Shown: positions 57,107 to 64,000 of the stretch, piece after piece
How the letters are laid out: every line of letters starts with the position of its first letter
How positions within the stretch are numbered: the stretch's first letter is position 1
Assembly (NCBI RefSeq): GCF_024347315.1
Contig: NZ_AP025460.1
Coordinates: 2,480,001 to 2,544,000 of the forward strand
Reading direction: 5' to 3'
Length of the DNA stretch: 64,000 nt
Origin: Vibrio atlanticus
Lineage (GTDB): Bacteria; Pseudomonadota; Gammaproteobacteria; Enterobacterales; Vibrionaceae
The notes under the pieces: generated by a model
Told to the model about the DNA's origin: nothing
Databases searched by the model: none
Seen by the model: only the letters and a program-made list of their open reading frames with translations
Made by a program: the position numbers and the translations under genes

Positions 57107-57820
57107 TTAAACCGAACGATTCACTAGCATGGTCTTAATGTGACCAATCGCTTTCGTCGGATTTAATCCCTTAGGACAAACACTTACACAATTCATGATG
57201 CCATGGCAACGAAAAACGCTAAATGCATCATCAAGATCGGACAGACGTTCGTCTGTCGCCGTATCTCGGCTATCTATTAGCCAACGGTATGCTGCAAGTA
57301 GGCCAGCTGGTCCGATGAACTTATCTGGATTCCACCAGAATGATGGGCATGAAGTCGTACAACATGCACACATAATACATTCATACAAACCATCTAAATG
57401 AGCACGCTCATCAGGGCTTTGTAGGTTTTCACGAGCCGGTGGCACATTGCCATCAGACACTAAGAACGGCTTAACTTTTTCGTAGTTATCGTAGAACTGA
57501 GTCATGTCTACGATTAAATCACGCACAACAGGCAAACCTGGAAGTGGGCGGATTACGATCTTATCTTGGCCAGAAAGTGCAGACAGTGGCGTGATACACG
57601 CCAATCCGTTTTTACCATTCATGTTCAAACCATCAGAACCACATACACCTTCACGGCATGAGCGACGGAATGAAATCGTTGGATCTTGCTCTTTCAAAAG
57701 AATAAGCGCGTCCAAAAGCATCATGTCAGAACCTTCTTCCACCTCTAGGGTGTACTCTTTCATGTAAGGCTTCTGGTCCACATCTGGGTTGTAACGGTAT
57801 AAAGAGAAATTCAGTTTCAT
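57107..57820 (-). CDS. sdhB: Succinate dehydrogenase iron-sulfur subunit SdhB
   Basis: SdhB carries the 2Fe-2S, 4Fe-4S and 3Fe-4S clusters that pass electrons from SdhA to quinone. It has 237 residues from the ATG at 57820. I prefer this start because AAGGAG is 8 bases upstream; the ATG six bases earlier would be only 2 bases from it. Cysteine motifs are RRSCREGVCGSDGLN with NGLAC for 2Fe-2S, CIMCACCTTSCP, and CHGIMNCVSVCPKGLNP. The N terminus KLNFSLYRYNPDVD is typical. Confidence 0.96.
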   Translation of the reverse strand: MKLNFSLYRYNPDVDQKPYMKEYTLEVEEGSDMMLLDALILLKEQDPTISFRRSCREGVCGSDGLNMNGKNGLACITPLSALSGQDKIVIRPLPGLPVVRDLIVDMTQFYDNYEKVKPFLVSDGNVPPARENLQSPDERAHLDGLYECIMCACCTTSCPSFWWNPDKFIGPAGLLAAYRWLIDSRDTATDERLSDLDDAFSVFRCHGIMNCVSVCPKGLNPTKAIGHIKTMLVNRSV

Positions 57821-57832
57821 GGTCATATCTCC

Positions 57833-59599
57833 TTAGTACGTACGTGCTTTCGGCGGGAATGCTTCACGATGGATAGGCTCCATGTTCACGCCACGCTTAG
57901 TCATACTTTCTGATTCAGGGTTGTACAGTGAATGGCATAGCCATTGCTCATCATCACGATCTGGGAAGTCGAAACGAGCATGCGCTCCACGACTCTCTGT
58001 ACGGAAGTTTGCTGCAACCGCGGTTGCGAATGCCGTTTCCATCAAGTTTTCAAGCTCTAAACACTCAATACGTTGCGTGTTGAACTCAGTCGACTTGTCT
58101 GAAAGGTGTGCATTTTTAAGACGCTCACGAATCACTTTCAGCTCTTCTAAGCCGTCAGCCATCGCTTTACCTTCACGGAATACAGAGAAGTTGTTCTGCA
58201 TACATTGCTGAAGGTCTTTACGAATTACCGCAGGATCTTCACCGTCAGTACTGTTTTCCCAACGATTGTAGCGCTCTAGTGAACGTTCAATGTCAGCTTC
58301 AGTTGCAGGTTTTGCTTCAGCTTGTTTGTTCAAAGTCTCACCAAGGTGAAGACCTGTCGCACGACCGAACACAACCAAATCAAGTAGCGAGTTGCCACCT
58401 AGACGGTTTGCACCGTGTACTGATACTGAAGCGATTTCGCCACAAGCGAATAGACCTTGAATTTCAACGTCTGTACCGTCTTCAGTTTGTTTAATTGCTT
58501 GACCAGAAACCTGTGTAGGAACACCACCCATCATGTAGTGACACGTTGGGATTACAGGAATTGGTTCTTTAACAGGATCAACGTGAGCGAACGTACGAGA
58601 AAGCTCACATACACCCGGTAGACGAGATTCAAGCGTCTCTTTACCTAGGTGATCGAGTTTCAGCTTGATGTGTGGACCCCATGGACCATCACAACCACGA
58701 CCTTCACGAATCTCAACCATCATCGAACGAGCTACAACATCACGACCAGCTAAATCTTTAGCATTCGGAGCATAACGTTCCATGAAGCGCTCGCCGTCTT
58801 TATTGAGAAGGTAACCACCTTCACCACGACAACCTTCTGTTACCAAAACACCTGCGCCAGCGATACCCGTTGGGTGGAACTGCCACATTTCGATGTCTTG
58901 CATTGGAACGCCTGCACGAATCGCCATGCCAACACCGTCACCAGTGTTAATGTGAGCATTGGTTGTTGATGCGTAAATACGACCAGCACCACCAGTAGCA
59001 AGGATTGTTGCCTTCGCTTTGAAGTAGCAAACCTCACCCGTCTCCATACAAAGCGCGGTAGTACCTAAGATTGCACCATCTTCGTTTTTAACAAGATCCA
59101 GTGCATACCACTCAGAGAAAACCGTCGTTTTGTGTTTAATGTTTTGTTGGTAAAGCGTGTGTAACAGTGCGTGACCAGTACGGTCGGCTGCAGCTGCGGT
59201 ACGAGCCGCTTGCTCACCACCAAAATTCTTAGATTGGCCACCAAACGGACGTTGGTAAATGCTGCCGTTATCAAAACGAGAAAATGGAAGACCCATTTTT
59301 TCTAGTTCGATAACCGACTCAGGACCATTTTTACACATGTATTCGATAGCATCTTGGTCGCCGATGTAATCGGAACCTTTTACCGTATCGTACATGTGTT
59401 GTTCCCAGTGATCTTCATGCGCATTACCAAGAGCAACGGTGATACCACCTTGCGCAGATACAGTATGAGAACGAGTTGGGAAAACTTTAGAAAGCAACGC
59501 ACAAGATAGGCCTTGCTCAGAAATTTGTAGCGCGGCGCGCATACCAGCACCACCAGCGCCAATTACTACAGCATCAAACTCACGAACAGGAATAGTCAC
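57833..59599 (-). CDS. sdhA: Succinate dehydrogenase flavoprotein subunit SdhA
   Basis: SdhA oxidises succinate to fumarate with covalently bound FAD; 588 residues, as in E. coli. The dinucleotide motif is [17 protein letters not shown] at 15-31, and the FAD-linking His45 lies in [11 protein letters not shown]. The active site region includes [39 protein letters not shown] marks the C-terminal FAD contacts. It abuts sdhD (the sdhD stop and sdhA start are adjacent). Confidence 0.97.
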   Translation of the reverse strand: MTIPVREFDAVVIGAGGAGMRAALQISEQGLSCALLSKVFPTRSHTVSAQGGITVALGNAHEDHWEQHMYDTVKGSDYIGDQDAIEYMCKNGPESVIELEKMGLPFSRFDNGSIYQRPFGGQSKNFGGEQAARTAAAADRTGHALLHTLYQQNIKHKTTVFSEWYALDLVKNEDGAILGTTALCMETGEVCYFKAKATILATGGAGRIYASTTNAHINTGDGVGMAIRAGVPMQDIEMWQFHPTGIAGAGVLVTEGCRGEGGYLLNKDGERFMERYAPNAKDLAGRDVVARSMMVEIREGRGCDGPWGPHIKLKLDHLGKETLESRLPGVCELSRTFAHVDPVKEPIPVIPTCHYMMGGVPTQVSGQAIKQTEDGTDVEIQGLFACGEIASVSVHGANRLGGNSLLDLVVFGRATGLHLGETLNKQAEAKPATEADIERSLERYNRWENSTDGEDPAVIRKDLQQCMQNNFSVFREGKAMADGLEELKVIRERLKNAHLSDKSTEFNTQRIECLELENLMETAFATAVAANFRTESRGAHARFDFPDRDDEQWLCHSLYNPESESMTKRGVNMEPIHREAFPPKARTY

Positions 59600-59947
59600 T
59601 TACGCACCCCACAAAATAAACAGACCAGAGAAGAAATATCCTAGAAGAACCGCAACAACACCGACTTGAAGACCAACGCGCAATTTTGCACATTTGATGT
59701 AGTCAGTTAGTACTTGCCACAAGCCGATCCACGCGTGAACCAAAATTGAAGTAAGCGCTAACATGGTGAAGACTTTAGTGAAAGTACCACCAAAGAATTG
59801 CGTCCAAGATGCGTAAGAAATATCACCTGAGAAAGCACAGAAGCTCACTAGGTAGATAGTGTAAAGCGTCATAATGATGGCTGTTGCACGAATCAATAGA
59901 TAATCATGCACACCATTACGACCAAAAGTAGAAACGTTGTTTACCAT
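59600..59947 (-). CDS. sdhD: Succinate dehydrogenase membrane anchor SdhD
   Basis: SdhD is one of two membrane anchors holding heme b and the quinone site; 115 residues with three hydrophobic segments. Landmarks are DYLLIRATAIIMTLYTIYL and LTSILVHAWIGLWQVLTDYIK, which contains the heme-ligand-type histidine and the conserved D-Y of the quinone site. Its start overlaps the sdhC stop. Confidence 0.95.
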   Translation of the reverse strand: MVNNVSTFGRNGVHDYLLIRATAIIMTLYTIYLVSFCAFSGDISYASWTQFFGGTFTKVFTMLALTSILVHAWIGLWQVLTDYIKCAKLRVGLQVGVVAVLLGYFFSGLFILWGA

Positions 59948-60333
59948 ACTAAGATCCCCGCTAGTAGAGACAATACCGCTGTTGCTGCGAATGCAACCTT
60001 CGCGCTCTTAGCGCCAGATTCCAGCTCTTCAAAGTGACCAAGGTCCATAAGAAGGTGACGAATACCACCAGCAATGTGGTAAGCCAAAGCGGTTAAAATG
60101 CCCCACAGAATAAACTTCACGAAGAAACCGTCGACAATGTCGCTAGCTTCCATAAAGCCTACAGGGGAAGAGAGGGAAATGGATAGTAACCAAAGCAGAA
60201 TTCCGATCGCAACAAAAGTAATCACCCCAGACACACGGTGTAGGATGGAAGCTATTGCTGTGATAGGAAAGTGGATGGTCTGTAAATCTAAATTAACAGG
60301 TCTTGTCTTTCTTTCTTTCACGGGCTCGCTCAC
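59941..60333 (-). CDS. sdhC: Succinate dehydrogenase cytochrome b556 subunit SdhC
   Basis: SdhC is the first gene of sdhCDAB-sucABCD and the second membrane anchor; 130 residues. RPVNLDLQTIHFPITAIASILHRVSGVI is the family signature, with Ser/Arg of the quinone site in SILHR. AYHIAGGIRHLLMDLG contains the heme-ligand histidine. The promoter region carries an ArcA-type box at 60413-60429, consistent with repression of the TCA cycle under low oxygen. Confidence 0.96.
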   Translation of the reverse strand: MSEPVKERKTRPVNLDLQTIHFPITAIASILHRVSGVITFVAIGILLWLLSISLSSPVGFMEASDIVDGFFVKFILWGILTALAYHIAGGIRHLLMDLGHFEELESGAKSAKVAFAATAVLSLLAGILVW

Positions 60334-60412
60334 TCAGCTCCATTGAGCATGATGGTCATTAAATAACCTTATGTATTGTTATGGACAAAATTTGATTGCA
60401 AACCCTCAAAAT

Positions 60413-60429
60413 TTAACATTAACTTAACA
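60413..60429 (-). promoter_or_regulatory. ArcA-type box upstream of sdhC
   Basis: On the minus strand TGTTAAGTTAATGTTAA matches the ArcA consensus WGTTAATTAWATGTTAA at 15 of 17 positions, and a further GTTAT lies just before it, giving direct GTTA repeats. It is about 80-96 bases upstream of sdhC. ArcA repression of sdh is established in E. coli. Confidence 0.6.
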
Positions 60430-60668
60430 AATAACGTAAGTTGAGCCTTAGATAATTGTAAAATAATTGTTAACAGCTAGGTTTCCGAAGACACCTCACA
60501 TTTCTTCTTAGCCTTGCATTTATAAGGTTTTAACCAAACTTTTCAGCGCCACTATACGGCTGGCAACATTCTAATACAATTGATGCAACAAATAATGCTA
60601 CACAGCACAGACTTTTAACGAATTTAATGTAAAAAACACTAACAAGTGCACACAAAGCTGCAGAAAAA

Positions 60669-60697
60669 TTGACTTTCTGACGTAAGACCAGTAAAAA
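60669..60697 (+). promoter_or_regulatory. Candidate gltA promoter
   Basis: TTGACT (60669-60674) and TAAAAA (60692-60697) are separated by exactly 17 bases. Transcription would start near 60704, leaving a leader of about 44 bases. Confidence 0.45.
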
Positions 60698-60747
60698 AAT
60701 GGCACATAAACATCCTGGACGGATTAATAATAACAAAGGAGATTGTT

Positions 60748-62037
60748 ATGGCGGATAAGAAAGCTACCCTTCATATTGAAGGTCAAGCGCCGATCGAATT
60801 GCCGATTACAGAAGGTGTACTTGGTACTCCAGTCATCGACGTTCGTACACTGGGTTCTAATGGTTTTTTCACTTTTGATCCTGGTTTTCTTGCCACTGCA
60901 TCTTGTGAATCGCAAATCACTTATATTGACGGTGGAAAAGGTATCCTTCTACACCGTGGTTATCCAATTGATCAACTGGCCAATAACGCTGATTACTTAG
61001 AAGTTTGTTACATTCTTTTATACGGCGAAGCTCCTTCTCGAGCTCAATACGAAGAGTTCAAGACGACTGTCACGCGTCACACCATGGTTCATGAGCAAAT
61101 TGCTAGTTTCTTCCACGGCTTCCGCCGTGATGCTCACCCAATGGCTGTTATGTGTGGTGTGGTAGGTGCGCTTGCTGCGTTCTATCATGATTCATTAGAT
61201 GTTAATAACGACACACACCGTGAAATTGCGGCATACCGCCTAATTTCAAAAATGCCAACACTGGCTGCAATGTGTTACAAATATTCTATCGGTCAACCGT
61301 TTATCTACCCACGCAATGACCTAGGCTACGCAGAAAACTTCCTGCACATGATGTATGCGAATCCATGTGAAGAATATGAAGTGAACCCTGTTGTTGCTCG
61401 CGCAATGGACAAAATCTTTACGTTACACGCAGATCACGAACAAAATGCTTCAACGTCAACAGTTCGTTTAGCTGGCTCTTCGGGCGCAAACCCATTTGCT
61501 TGTATTGCTGCTGGTATCGCTTCTTTGTGGGGTCCGGCTCACGGCGGTGCTAACGAAGCTTGTCTAATGATGCTTGAAGAGATCGGTAGCGTAGACAACA
61601 TTGAAGAGTACGTAGCAAAAGCAAAAGACAAAGATGATCCATTCCGTTTAATGGGCTTCGGTCACCGTGTTTACAAGAACTACGATCCACGTGCAACGGT
61701 AATGCGCGAAGCGTGCCACGAAGTACTTAAAGAGCTGAACATTCAAGATCCACTACTTGACGTTGCAATGGAACTTGAGCGCATCGCTCTTTCTGATGAG
61801 TACTTTGTATCGAAGAAACTATACCCGAACGTAGATTTCTACTCAGGTATCATTCTGAAAGCGATCGGTATTCCGGTATCAATGTTCACAGTAATCTTCG
61901 CGATGTCTCGTACTATCGGTTGGATTGCACACTGGAACGAAATGCACAGCGATCCGACGAACCGCATCGGTCGTCCTCGTCAGTTGTACACTGGTGAAGA
62001 ACAGCGTGATTTCCAAGCTCTACACGAGCGCGAATAG
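60748..62037 (+). CDS. gltA: Citrate synthase (type II) GltA
   Basis: GltA condenses acetyl-CoA and oxaloacetate, the first step of the TCA cycle; 429 residues, the hexameric NADH-sensitive proteobacterial type. Landmarks are [56 protein letters not shown] (catalytic His) and [17 protein letters not shown] (second catalytic His). AAAGGAG lies 7 bases upstream of the ATG. It is divergent from sdhC as in E. coli, and a strong terminator follows. Confidence 0.98.
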   Translation: MADKKATLHIEGQAPIELPITEGVLGTPVIDVRTLGSNGFFTFDPGFLATASCESQITYIDGGKGILLHRGYPIDQLANNADYLEVCYILLYGEAPSRAQYEEFKTTVTRHTMVHEQIASFFHGFRRDAHPMAVMCGVVGALAAFYHDSLDVNNDTHREIAAYRLISKMPTLAAMCYKYSIGQPFIYPRNDLGYAENFLHMMYANPCEEYEVNPVVARAMDKIFTLHADHEQNASTSTVRLAGSSGANPFACIAAGIASLWGPAHGGANEACLMMLEEIGSVDNIEEYVAKAKDKDDPFRLMGFGHRVYKNYDPRATVMREACHEVLKELNIQDPLLDVAMELERIALSDEYFVSKKLYPNVDFYSGIILKAIGIPVSMFTVIFAMSRTIGWIAHWNEMHSDPTNRIGRPRQLYTGEEQRDFQALHERE

Positions 62038-62070
62038 TAAAGTTTCGACTTTTCTAATCGATTAAAATCA

Positions 62071-62107
62071 AAAAGGGTTGATGTATTAACATCAACCCTT
62101 TTCTTTT
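62071..62107 (+). terminator. Terminator of gltA
   Basis: AAAAGGGTTGATGT pairs with ACATCAACCCTTTT around ATTA and is followed by CTTTT. Confidence 0.92.
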
Positions 62108-62122
62108 ATATGCTCTCAACTC

Positions 62123-62163
62123 CGTCATCCTCAAGAGTGAGGGACGAGCGAGTTGGGGATCTC
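62123..62163. repeat. Intergenic palindromic repeat, copy 3 (inverted)
   Basis: CCGTCATCC...GTTGGGGATCTC is the reverse complement of the GAGATTCCC...GGGAATGACG family, with some divergence. It forms an inverted pair with copy 4. Confidence 0.6.
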
Positions 62164-62187
62164 ACTAATTGTATCGACAAGCTTTTA

Positions 62188-62230
62188 GAGATTCCCTACT
62201 CCTTCCTTCGTCAGTCTAGGGAATGACGAA
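62188..62230. repeat. Intergenic palindromic repeat, copy 4
   Basis: GAGATTCCCTACTCC...CTAGGGAATGACGAA, with perfect arms ATTCCCTA (62191-62198) and TAGGGAAT (62217-62224). It is close in sequence to copy 1 at 37507. Apart from these repeats and the gltA terminator the 62038-62336 gap holds nothing I recognise. Confidence 0.75.
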
Positions 62231-62336
62231 TTACTTGAGATCTCTCGAAATAAAATCCATTAGAGTTCTAACTAGCCAGTCTCATCGACGGGTACAAATT
62301 TATAGTGACTCGTATCCTACATCCCATATTTTCTTT

Positions 62337-63095
62337 TTATACCGGGTTGTCGATATCGATAAACTCAACAGCTAAGCCATGCTCTTTCGCTAGCCACTCA
62401 CCTAATGCCTTCACACCATAACGTTCTGTTGCGTGGTGGCCTGCGGCAAAGTAATGAATGTCTTGTTCACGTGCTGAGTAAGTTGTGCGCTCTGAAATTT
62501 CACCAGAGATAAATGCATCAATACCTTGAGAAGCCGCTAACTCAATGTAATCTTGACCACCACCGGTGCACCAACCGACAGTCGTAATCATTTTGTCTTG
62601 GTTCTCTGGAGCAATGTGTAATGGCTTGCGGTTCAAAGCTTGGCCAATCTTTTCTGCGAACTCTGCACCCGTCATTGGCGCACTCAACTTGCCAAACATC
62701 GCAACAGATTGTGGGTGCCCTTCCAAACCGCCTTCGACTTCTATCTCAAGTAACTCCGCCAGTTTCGCGTTATTACCAAGCTCAGGGTGGATATCAAGCG
62801 GCAAGTGATAACCTAAAAGGTTGATGTCATTTTTAATCAAGGTACGAATGCGCTTGCCCTTCATGCCACGAATCGCTTCTGACTCGCCTTTCCAGAAAAA
62901 GCCGTGATGGACTAACAAAGCGTCTGCGTTCAGTTCTACCGCTTTATCAATCAAGGCTTGAGAAGCTGTCACACCAGTAACGATTCGCTTCACTTCTGTT
63001 GCACCTTCAACTTGAAGACCATTAGGACAGTAATCTTTAATTTGCTGTGGCTGCAGTTTTTCGTTAAGTAGCTTTTCTAATTGTAAGTTATTCAT
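62337..63095 (-). CDS. Nif3-like dinuclear metal protein (YbgI family)
   Basis: This belongs to the widely conserved NIF3/YbgI family, hexameric toroids with a dinuclear metal site but no settled reaction (GTP cyclohydrolase-I-type-2 is a frequent but unproven label). It has 252 residues. Metal ligands are suggested by LLVHHGFFWKGE at about 60-71, the Asp of PLDIHPELGNN, and the C-terminal AAGHHATERYGVKALGEWL. MNNLQLEKLLNEKL opens the protein with a normal ribosome site (AGGTAA). E. coli ybgI also lies near gltA-sdh. Confidence 0.9.
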   Translation of the reverse strand: MNNLQLEKLLNEKLQPQQIKDYCPNGLQVEGATEVKRIVTGVTASQALIDKAVELNADALLVHHGFFWKGESEAIRGMKGKRIRTLIKNDINLLGYHLPLDIHPELGNNAKLAELLEIEVEGGLEGHPQSVAMFGKLSAPMTGAEFAEKIGQALNRKPLHIAPENQDKMITTVGWCTGGGQDYIELAASQGIDAFISGEISERTTYSAREQDIHYFAAGHHATERYGVKALGEWLAKEHGLAVEFIDIDNPV

Positions 63096-63201
63096 TTTTA
63101 TTTCCAGCTTACCTTTATAATAACGTCGTTATATCAATTTACGGGTAGAATGTCGAAAGCCCCAGGGTTATGTTTATAAAGAGCTAGTTTATGAGGAACA
63201 G

Positions 63202-63960
63202 ATGACAGCACTGCAACGTTTTTACCAATGGGTCATCGACTCACCGCCATTACTGGAACTCAAACCACCCGTTTCTGATCTCAGAGCCTTCTCAAGCCCT
63301 CATACCATGGATTCATCACATACATACAATGGTAATCCTAGGTTAGGTTTCCTCTACCAGCATCTATGTGAACAAGTCGTCGAAGCTTCACCTGATTATT
63401 CGATCAAGTACGATGAAATTCAGATCAATGTGGATGGCAGAACGCTAGGTGCTATCGACTTTATTCTCGAAAAAGAGAGCAACCAAAAGCTGCAACATTG
63501 GGAAGTAGCAATTAAGTTTTATTTGCTCCACGAACAAACATGGTTTGGACCCAACTCTCACGACCAATTAGATAAGAAGCTCGATAGGATGCTAAGCCAC
63601 CAACTGGGTATGTCGTCTTCAACTGCCTTTGTTGAACAATATCCAGAGATCGATGTCGACTCAAAACATCTCCTCATGCAAGGTCGCCTTTATACCAACC
63701 CATTCTTGGAGCAAAACGTACCGACTGAATGTTTGAGTTACGACATTAATCCAAGCCAAGTAAACGGTTTTTGGTGCTATCAAAACCAAGCTCATTTAAT
63801 TACTGAAGTGCTCTACCCTCTCACCAAAGAGCAATGGGCAGCGGGCACTGATGATTTCACCTGCGAGCCTATCACCGAGCTTGGTGATCGCTTCGTTCAT
63901 GGGCAAACCAAATCAGGACAGTTTTGGTTTGTGATGCCACAAAGCTGGCCACACGGCTAA
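63202..63960 (+). CDS. DUF1853 family protein
   Basis: This is a conserved gammaproteobacterial protein of unknown function; 252 residues, soluble, with no signal peptide. The N-terminal part includes NPRLGFLYQHLCEQVVEASP. The core has GAIDFILEKES (Asp86) and HWEVAIKFYL (Glu101, Lys105), arranged as D...E-x3-K, followed by WFGPNSHDQLDKKLDRMLSHQL. That arrangement resembles a PD-(D/E)xK nuclease-type core, but this is inference. A weak GAGGAA site precedes the ATG. Confidence 0.85.
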   Translation: MTALQRFYQWVIDSPPLLELKPPVSDLRAFSSPHTMDSSHTYNGNPRLGFLYQHLCEQVVEASPDYSIKYDEIQINVDGRTLGAIDFILEKESNQKLQHWEVAIKFYLLHEQTWFGPNSHDQLDKKLDRMLSHQLGMSSSTAFVEQYPEIDVDSKHLLMQGRLYTNPFLEQNVPTECLSYDINPSQVNGFWCYQNQAHLITEVLYPLTKEQWAAGTDDFTCEPITELGDRFVHGQTKSGQFWFVMPQSWPHG

Positions 63961-64000
63961 TCCATTCAGCCATTGAGTTGATTTAGTATTAGCCACTTAC

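Larger units (their letters stand above)
60334..60747. other. Divergent control region between sdhC and gltA
   Basis: This is a 414-base AT-rich region. It holds an ArcA-like box facing sdhC (60413-60429), a sigma-70-like promoter for gltA (60669-60697) and AAAGGAG before the gltA ATG. No clear CRP site (TGTGA-N6-TCACA) could be found by eye, and no gene is apparent. Confidence 0.6.

Overview
The window reads as a chromosomal segment of a marine gammaproteobacterium of the genus Vibrio or a close relative, possibly the Splendidus group (inference). The support is Vibrio-like housekeeping proteins, E. coli-like gene neighbourhoods (gltA / sdhCDAB-sucABCD; tsaB-slp-fadD-rnd; yecM-argS), a Vibrio-type feoABC operon without cysteines in FeoC, and a complete pfa polyunsaturated fatty acid (PUFA) synthase locus. 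No phage, insertion sequence, CRISPR array, tRNA or rRNA was seen.

Layout. 1-870: the 5' part of trigger factor (tig). 1.5-8.3 kb: a C4-dicarboxylate module, with the DctB/DctD two-component system facing a TRAP transporter operon dctPQM that carries a GG-N10-GC sigma-54 promoter. 8.6-28.2 kb: the omega-3 PUFA locus: a hotdog thioesterase (orf6-like), phosphopantetheinyl transferase pfaE (divergent), and pfaA-pfaB-pfaC-pfaD. PfaA carries five tandem ACPs, each needing PfaE for activation. Iterative condensation, ketoreduction, dehydration/isomerisation and enoyl reduction are spread over PfaA, PfaC and PfaD. The product is probably EPA, but the sequence alone does not prove it. A FadR-like palindrome lies upstream of pfaA, and a partial match lies upstream of the thioesterase. 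28.2-36 kb: rnd, fadD, an alpha/beta hydrolase, an Slp-type lipoprotein, a small protein, tsaB and yoaA, all on the minus strand. 36-41 kb: a small protein, purU, yecM, argS and a HIT protein, with intergenic palindromic repeats.

41-50.6 kb is a metal-uptake region: feoABC (ferrous iron) and znuA / znuCB (zinc, with a Zur-type operator). Between them lie a candidate small structured RNA, a 10-copy ATCTCGT heptamer array and a large membrane-anchored AraC-family regulator whose histidine kinase core looks dead. The same heptamer recurs in three copies after znuB. 50.7-62 kb holds the TCA-cycle block: sucD, sucC, sucB, sucA, sdhB, sdhA, sdhD and sdhC on the minus strand, with gltA divergent. 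An ArcA-type box precedes sdhC, and hairpins divide the operon. 62.3-64 kb: a Nif3-like protein and a DUF1853 protein.

The best candidates for undescribed biology are the fatty-acid-regulator-like palindromes at the PUFA locus, the pseudokinase-AraC hybrid, the structured RNA at about 44.1-44.2 kb, and the heptamer and palindromic intergenic repeats.
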